Source: Aeromonas sp. RU39B
Lineage (GTDB): Bacteria > Pseudomonadota > Gammaproteobacteria > Enterobacterales > Aeromonadaceae
Direction: 5' to 3'
Length of the DNA: 64,000 nucleotides
Assembly: GCF_900156095.1 (NCBI RefSeq)
Contig: NZ_FTMJ01000011.1
Span: 84,204-148,203 of the forward strand
Shown here: in pieces, positions 59,098 through 64,000 of the stretch
How positions within the stretch are numbered: the stretch's first letter is position 1
Layout of the letters: the number at the start of each line of letters is the position of its first letter
Position numbers and translations under genes: made by a program
The notes under the pieces: generated by a model
Told to the model about the DNA's origin: nothing
The model's input: the letters and a program-made list of their open reading frames with translations, nothing else
Database searches by the model: none

Positions 59098-60918
59098 ATG
59101 TTAGAAAAACTCCGCAATATTGCGATTATTGCGCACGTTGACCATGGCAAGACCACGCTGGTGGACAAGCTGCTGCAGCAGTCCGGTACCCTGGATCGTG
59201 GCAGTGAAGGCCAGGAACGGGTCATGGACTCCAATGACCTGGAAAAGGAACGTGGCATCACCATTCTCGCCAAGAACACAGCGATCCGCTGGAACGACTA
59301 CCGTATCAACATCGTTGATACCCCGGGTCACGCCGACTTCGGTGGTGAGGTAGAGCGTGTGCTCTCCATGGTGGATTCGGTGCTGCTGCTGGTGGATGCC
59401 GTTGATGGCCCGATGCCGCAGACCCGTTTCGTAACCCAGAAGGCGTTTGCCCACGGTCTCAAGCCGATCGTGGTCGTCAACAAGGTGGACCGCCCGGGGG
59501 CCCGCCCTGACTGGGTTATCGATCAGGTCTTCGATCTGTTCGACAACCTGGGTGCGACCGACGAACAGCTCGACTTCCCGATCGTTTACGCCTCTGCCCT
59601 GAATGGTATTGCCGGTATGGAAGCGGACAATCTGGCCGACGACATGACCCCGCTGTTCCAAGCCATCGTTGACCACGTTGCTGCTCCGGATGCGGACCCG
59701 ACCGGTGAGTTCCAGATGCAGATCTCCCAGCTGGACTACAACTCCTATGTAGGTGTTATCGGTATCGGCCGCGTCAAGCGCGGTATCGTTAAGCCGAACA
59801 TGTCTGTCACCGTGATTGCTCGTGATGGCAAGGCTCGCACTGGCAAGGTTGGCCAAGTGCTGGGTTACCTCGGCCTCGAGCGCAAAGAGACCACCGACGC
59901 GCAAGCCGGTGACATCATTGCTATCACCGGTCTGGGCGAGCTGAAGATCTCTGACACCATCTGCTCCAACGCTGCTGTTGAAGCGCTGCCGCCGCTCTCC
60001 GTTGATGAACCGACCGTGACCATGACCTTCCAGGTCAACACCTCTCCGTTCGCCGGTAAAGAAGGCAAGTTCGTGACCTCCCGTAACATCCGTGAGCGTC
60101 TCGAGCAGGAGCTGGTGCACAACGTTGCACTGCGTGTGGAAGATACCGAAGATCCGGACAAGTTCCGTGTTTCTGGCCGTGGTGAACTGCACCTGGGCAT
60201 CCTGATCGAAAACATGCGTCGTGAAGGTTATGAGCTGGCCGTTTCCCGTCCGGAAGTTATTCTGCGCGAAGAGAACGGCGTGAAGATGGAACCGATGGAA
60301 ACCCTGACCGTCGACATCGAAGAGCAAAACCAAGGCTCTGTGATGGAGAAGCTGGGTGACCGTAAGGCCGAGCTGCGTGACATGGTGCCGGATGGCAAGG
60401 GTCGCGTACGTCTGGACTACATCATCCCGGCCCGTGGCCTGATCGGCTTCCAGACCGAGTTCATGACCCTGACCTCCGGTACTGGTCTGCTCTACCACAC
60501 CTTCGATCACTACGGTGAGTTCCGCGGCGGTACCATCGGTCAGCGTCAGAACGGTGTGCTGATCGCCAACGCCACCGGTAAGGCTCTGGGCTTCGCCCTG
60601 TTCAACCTGCAGGAGCGCGGCCGTCTGATGATCGGTCACGCCACTGAAGTGTACGAAGGCCAGGTCATCGGTATCCACACCCGTTCCAACGACCTGACTG
60701 TAAACTGCCTGAAGGGCAAGCAGCTGACCAACATGCGTGCTTCCGGTACAGACGAAGCCATCGTGCTGACCACCCCGATCAAGATGACTCTGGAGCAGGC
60801 GCTCGAGTTTATCGATGATGACGAGCTGGTTGAAGTTACGCCGAAGAGTATCCGTGTTCGTAAGAAGCTGTTGACCGAACTGGATCGTAAGCGTGCCGGT
60901 CGCGGCCGCGAAGAGTAA
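59098..60918 (+). CDS. typA: Ribosome-associated GTPase TypA/BipA
   Basis: 606-residue translational GTPase that aids 50S assembly at low temperature and stress. G1 is [15 protein letters not shown]2 is [12 protein letters not shown]3 is [11 protein letters not shown] and G4 is [10 protein letters not shown]. The C-terminal unique domain contains [10 protein letters not shown]. It is divergent from glnA across about 350 bases, the same pairing as in E. coli. Confidence 0.98.
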   Translation: MLEKLRNIAIIAHVDHGKTTLVDKLLQQSGTLDRGSEGQERVMDSNDLEKERGITILAKNTAIRWNDYRINIVDTPGHADFGGEVERVLSMVDSVLLLVDAVDGPMPQTRFVTQKAFAHGLKPIVVVNKVDRPGARPDWVIDQVFDLFDNLGATDEQLDFPIVYASALNGIAGMEADNLADDMTPLFQAIVDHVAAPDADPTGEFQMQISQLDYNSYVGVIGIGRVKRGIVKPNMSVTVIARDGKARTGKVGQVLGYLGLERKETTDAQAGDIIAITGLGELKISDTICSNAAVEALPPLSVDEPTVTMTFQVNTSPFAGKEGKFVTSRNIRERLEQELVHNVALRVEDTEDPDKFRVSGRGELHLGILIENMRREGYELAVSRPEVILREENGVKMEPMETLTVDIEEQNQGSVMEKLGDRKAELRDMVPDGKGRVRLDYIIPARGLIGFQTEFMTLTSGTGLLYHTFDHYGEFRGGTIGQRQNGVLIANATGKALGFALFNLQERGRLMIGHATEVYEGQVIGIHTRSNDLTVNCLKGKQLTNMRASGTDEAIVLTTPIKMTLEQALEFIDDDELVEVTPKSIRVRKKLLTELDRKRAGRGREE

Positions 60919-60938
60919 GCATCCATCTGCTACTCAGC

Positions 60939-60968
60939 AAGGGGACCTTCGGGTCCCCTTCGTTTTTT
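60939..60968 (+). terminator. typA terminator
   Basis: AAGGGGACC and GGTCCCCTT pair with a four-base loop, followed by CG and six T. Confidence 0.88.
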
Positions 60969-61026
60969 GCAGCGTTGTTCGGGCTCTGACACAATAACCG
61001 CAGCATCACTCTGGTCAGGAGGATTC

Positions 61027-61899
61027 ATGCCGGTGCACCCACGCAGGATGTGGTCACATCTTCTCTGCTTGTTGCAGCGGGACGGACGTCCCTTTGCCGA
61101 ATTTGTCTGGGCGCGATTCCAGCAGGACCGGCTTACCGTCACGGCCGGTTACCTGGCCTATGTCACCTTGCTCTCGTTGGTGCCACTGGTGGCGGTGGTG
61201 TTTGGCATCATGTCGGCCTTTCCGGTGTTCCGGCAGGTCAAGCGCACGCTCGAGCAATTTGTTTATCACAACCTAGTGCCGGCAGCCGGTGAGTTGGTGC
61301 AGGCCTATGTGAACGGATTTGTGGCCAATGCCCGCAACACCACGGCAGTCGGGATTGGGGCTCTGGTGGTGGTAGCACTGCTGCTCATCTCGGCTATCGA
61401 CAAAAACCTGAACTACATCTGGCGCACCCGGCGCGGGCGTCCACTCGGGCAGGCGTTTGCCATGTACTGGATGATTCTGACGCTGGGGCCGATTCTGGTG
61501 GGCACCAGCATTGCGGTGAGCTCTTACATTCTCTCGTTGCGGCTGTTGGCGCCGGAGATGCTGTTTGGCCTCGGCTATCTGTTACTGCGGCTACTGCCGT
61601 TTCTGCTCTCGGTATTGGCCTTCTGGCTGGTCTATACCGTGGTGCCGACCTGTAGGGTCAAAGTAATGCATGCTCTTGCTGGGGCTTTGCTCGCGGCAAT
61701 TTTGTTTGAGCTGGCCAAGCGAGGCTTTGCGCTTTACATCACCCATATTCCAACCTATCAGGCCATTTATGGTGCGCTGGCTACCATTCCTATCCTGTTT
61801 GTCTGGGTCTATCTCAGCTGGTTGGTGGTATTGCTGGGGGCAGAGCTGACCGCCTGCCTCGGTGAATACCAACGGCCGCAGTCAGATGACCTTACATAA
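61027..61899 (+). CDS. yihY: YihY/BrkB family inner-membrane protein
   Basis: 290-residue membrane protein with about six hydrophobic segments, close to E. coli YihY (LAYVTLLSLVPLVAVVFGIM, YWMILTLGPILVGTSIAVSS, ALYITHIPTYQAIYGALA, PILFVWVYLSWLVVLLGAEL). Older labels as ribonuclease BN are wrong; function unknown. AGGAGG lies just before the ATG; in-frame codons further upstream overlap the typA terminator. Confidence 0.9.
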   Translation: MPVHPRRMWSHLLCLLQRDGRPFAEFVWARFQQDRLTVTAGYLAYVTLLSLVPLVAVVFGIMSAFPVFRQVKRTLEQFVYHNLVPAAGELVQAYVNGFVANARNTTAVGIGALVVVALLLISAIDKNLNYIWRTRRGRPLGQAFAMYWMILTLGPILVGTSIAVSSYILSLRLLAPEMLFGLGYLLLRLLPFLLSVLAFWLVYTVVPTCRVKVMHALAGALLAAILFELAKRGFALYITHIPTYQAIYGALATIPILFVWVYLSWLVVLLGAELTACLGEYQRPQSDDLT

Positions 61900-61901
61900 A
61901 C

Positions 61902-61927
61902 AAAAAACCGGCATGACGCCGGTTTTT
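61902..61927. terminator. Bidirectional terminator between yihY and uppP
   Basis: CCGGC and GCCGG flanked by A6 on the left and T5 on the right, giving a T-run in either direction. Confidence 0.75.
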
Positions 61928-61946
61928 GTCTTAACCAAGAGTGGGA

Positions 61947-62762
61947 TCAGGCCACAAACAGCAGATAGACCGCGAAGGCGACGATAAAGCGGTAGATGGC
62001 AAACGGCACGAAGCTAAAGCGGCGGATCAGGGTCAGGAAGGTCTTGATAGCCAGCATGGCCACCACAAACGCCGTTACAAAACCGACGGCAAACATGGGT
62101 AGATCAGACAGCGACAGTTGATGCCAGCTCTTGTAGAGATCCAGACCGGAAGCGCCCAGCATCATGGGCACCGCAAGGATGAAGGAGAACTCGGCGGCAG
62201 CCTGACGGCTGATACCCAGCAACATACCACCACTGATGGTCGAGCCGGAGCGCGAGAAGCCGGGCCACAAGGCGCAGCACTGGAACAGGCCAATACCGAG
62301 CGCTTGCCGGTAAGTGATGTCATCCAGGGTTTCAGAGCGTACCGGCGGGCGGCGCCACTCGGCAATTAGCAGCAGGATGCCACCGGCCACCAGTGCCCAC
62401 ATCACGGTCTCGGGTCCAAACAGGTGCGCCTTGAGAAAATCGTGCACCAAAAAGCCCAGAATTACAGCAGGTACCATGGCAATCAGAATATGGCCGAGCG
62501 TCAGGGAGCCGTGGGCGTTTTCGACCGGCCGGCCGAAATGGATGCCGATCAGTCCAAACATGCGGCGCCAAAACACCACCACCACAGCGAGGATAGAGCC
62601 CAACTGGACCAGAACCTCGAAGGTCGCGGCCTTGTCGCCTTCAAAGCCAAGCAGATGGCCAACGATGATCATGTGACCGGTGGACGATACCGGCAAAAAT
62701 TCGGTCAATCCTTCGACAATGCCGAGGATAAAGGCGACCAGCAGGGTGTAGTGTTCAGTCAT
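61947..62762 (-). CDS. uppP: Undecaprenyl-diphosphatase UppP
   Basis: 271-residue membrane enzyme (BacA) that recycles undecaprenyl pyrophosphate to the carrier lipid for peptidoglycan and confers bacitracin tolerance. Catalytic motifs are [19 protein letters not shown] and [13 protein letters not shown]. About eight membrane helices. The start [14 protein letters not shown] aligns with E. coli MSDMHSLLIAAILG; an ATG six codons upstream is an alternative. Confidence 0.95.
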   Translation of the reverse strand: MTEHYTLLVAFILGIVEGLTEFLPVSSTGHMIIVGHLLGFEGDKAATFEVLVQLGSILAVVVVFWRRMFGLIGIHFGRPVENAHGSLTLGHILIAMVPAVILGFLVHDFLKAHLFGPETVMWALVAGGILLLIAEWRRPPVRSETLDDITYRQALGIGLFQCCALWPGFSRSGSTISGGMLLGISRQAAAEFSFILAVPMMLGASGLDLYKSWHQLSLSDLPMFAVGFVTAFVVAMLAIKTFLTLIRRFSFVPFAIYRFIVAFAVYLLFVA

Positions 62763-62869
62763 GCAAGAATCCAGGTCCATGGGAAGACAATACGCCCCGG
62801 ATATTCCGGGGCGCGCTTATGTTGCTGCAACAGTCTTGCCAATACCACGACTAAATGATGACAACGAGA

Positions 62870-63838
62870 TTAAGCTGGCATAAATCGGTAGCGGGTCTGG
62901 TGGTGATAACGCTCTCCAGGGGCCAGCCACGGATTACCGAGTTCGGGACGGTTGGGGCTATCCGGGACCTGCTGCGCCTCAAGGCAGAGACCGGCGTAGT
63001 CGGCATAGGTTCCGCCCTCTCGGCGTGGCGTGCCAGCCAGCCAATTGCCGGTATAGAGCTGCACTGATGGCTGATTGGTATACATCTCCATCACCAACTG
63101 GCTGTCGGCAGAGGTCACCCGCGCCAGCCACTCACCGGGAGCGGCAGCATTGAGAAACGCATGGTCATAGCCTTTAGCCTGCACCTGCTGCGGATGGCTG
63201 CCCCAGCCCTCTTGCAGTACACGTTCATTGCGCAGGTCAAACACCCCTTCCACGACAGAAGCTGACAGTGGCAGGCTTTCGCTGGAGGTGGGCAGGTAGC
63301 GATCGGCCCGCAGCGTAACGCGGTGCTGGCGCACATCCCCTTGACCATCGAGATTGAAGTAGGCGTGGCTGGTGATGCTGACCGGCGTTGGCCGACTGGT
63401 CACCGCGCGGCACTCAATCACCAGATCCAACTGTTCCAGACGGTATTCCAGCTCTACTTCCAAGGTGCCGGGGAAGCCCTGATCGCCCTCTTCGGAAAGC
63501 AGAGTCAGCAAGATCCGATCTTCGTGCTGATCAGCGATGGACCACTCGCGGCGATGAAAGCCGTGGCGACCACCGTGCAGGCAGTTGGGCGCCTGATTGG
63601 CATCCAGCTGCCAGCTCTGGCCATCGTGCTCGAGACGGGCTTGTCCGATGCGATTGGCAAAACGGCCGGCGATGGCTCCCATCCAGACTTCCTGACTTGG
63701 ATAAGCATCCAGCGGACACCCCAGCAACACCTCACGACGCTGCCCCTGAACGGGGAGTGTCAGACTGGTCAGGGTGGCCCCGAAGGTGATCCCTTCGAGG
63801 CGCAGGCCTGCCTTGTTTTGCAAGGTAAAGTGAGCCAT
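62870..63838 (-). CDS. galM: Aldose 1-epimerase (galactose mutarotase)
   Basis: 322-residue mutarotase interconverting alpha- and beta-D-galactose before phosphorylation by GalK. Active-site segments are GRFANRIGQAR, NCLHGGRHGFHRREW, SHAYFNLDGQGD (catalytic His) and AGLCLEAQQVPDSPN (catalytic Glu). It starts two bases after the galK stop, so it belongs to a gal operon that runs off the right edge. Confidence 0.95.
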   Translation of the reverse strand: MAHFTLQNKAGLRLEGITFGATLTSLTLPVQGQRREVLLGCPLDAYPSQEVWMGAIAGRFANRIGQARLEHDGQSWQLDANQAPNCLHGGRHGFHRREWSIADQHEDRILLTLLSEEGDQGFPGTLEVELEYRLEQLDLVIECRAVTSRPTPVSITSHAYFNLDGQGDVRQHRVTLRADRYLPTSSESLPLSASVVEGVFDLRNERVLQEGWGSHPQQVQAKGYDHAFLNAAAPGEWLARVTSADSQLVMEMYTNQPSVQLYTGNWLAGTPRREGGTYADYAGLCLEAQQVPDSPNRPELGNPWLAPGERYHHQTRYRFMPA

Positions 63839-63840
63839 GG

Positions 63841-64000
63841 TCAGATCTTTCCTGCCCCTTCGCTGGCGTGGCAGACGTAGCAGTCGGCGGCCAGACCAAA
63901 GCGGGCCGGGTATTCGGCGTTGACCGCAGCAATTACTTCGTCCACTTTCTCCGGGCGCAGCAGGGCCACGATGCAGCCGCCGAAGCCACCGCCGGTCATG
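63841..64000 (-). CDS. galK: Galactokinase, C-terminal part
   Basis: The last 52 codons and the TGA of galactokinase, truncated by the window edge. [19 protein letters not shown] is motif III of the GHMP kinases, and the end [13 protein letters not shown] resembles E. coli GalK (YVCKPSQGAGQC). It phosphorylates galactose with ATP. It is followed two bases later by galM. Confidence 0.95.
   Translation of the reverse strand, partial: MTGGGFGGCIVALLRPEKVDEVIAAVNAEYPARFGLAADCYVCHASEGAGKI

Noticed and set aside
62794..62812. GCCCCGG/CCGGGGC hairpin between uppP and galM
   Set aside because: No T-run on either strand, so I do not call it a terminator; it may still slow transcription after galM.

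Overview
The window is a 64 kb stretch of gammaproteobacterial chromosome with a moderately high GC content. Gene content and local order (complete spc and alpha ribosomal operons, fabR-yijD, rsmD/ftsYEX-rpoH, hutC-hutIGUH, hemCDXY/cyaA, cyaY/lptM-lysA-dapF-yigA-xerC-yigB, ntrC-ntrB-DUF4124-glnA/typA) fit the Aeromonadales best, probably Aeromonas. That assignment is an inference from gene order and protein resemblance. There are no rRNA or tRNA genes, no insertion sequences, no prophage and no CRISPR array; nearly everything is core genome.

Layout. 1-8987: end of the S10 operon (rpmC, rpsQ), the spc operon (rplN to rpmJ, with secY) and the alpha operon (rpsM, rpsK, rpsD, rpoA, rplQ) with its S4-type leader. 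9225-15635: small conserved proteins (DUF2007, YecH, YhgN, an orphan TatA/E, YfcZ), a DAACS symporter, an MltF-like lytic transglycosylase and a ClsC-like phospholipase D enzyme. 15636-16054 has no protein gene but carries a UvrY/GacA-box-like palindrome and a candidate GGA-rich small RNA with its own terminator. 16152-22620: fabR-yijD, yhhL-rsmD, ftsY-ftsE-ftsX, rpoH. 22720-29687: carbonic anhydrase gene can, translationally coupled to hutC, then hutIGUH with two HutC-type operators. 29692-41166: a porin, glpX, yeiW, a chemoreceptor, rraA, the Fur-controlled small RNA RyhB on the minus strand, yhhQ, selO, a cytochrome c, recQ, yigI and an unassigned AbiTii-like gene. 41196-53693: hemCDXY divergent from cyaA, then an esterase and cyaY divergent from lptM-lysA-dapF-yigA-xerC-yigB. 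53727-64000: a lipoprotein, ntrC-ntrB, a DUF4124 protein and glnA with an NtrC/sigma54 control region, then typA, yihY, uppP, galM and the 3' end of galK.

Systems that act together: ribosome and RNA polymerase synthesis; histidine degradation under HutC; nitrogen control (NtrB/NtrC acting on glnA); heme synthesis next to the cAMP gene; diaminopimelate/lysine synthesis; SRP targeting plus FtsEX division control; iron sparing by Fur and RyhB.

The observations I would look at first are the candidate Csr-type RNA upstream of fabR, RyhB itself (no reading frame would reveal it), the paired HutC operators around a carbonic-anhydrase-linked hutC, the 22-hexad charged repeat in FtsY, and the AbiTii-like gene at 40527.
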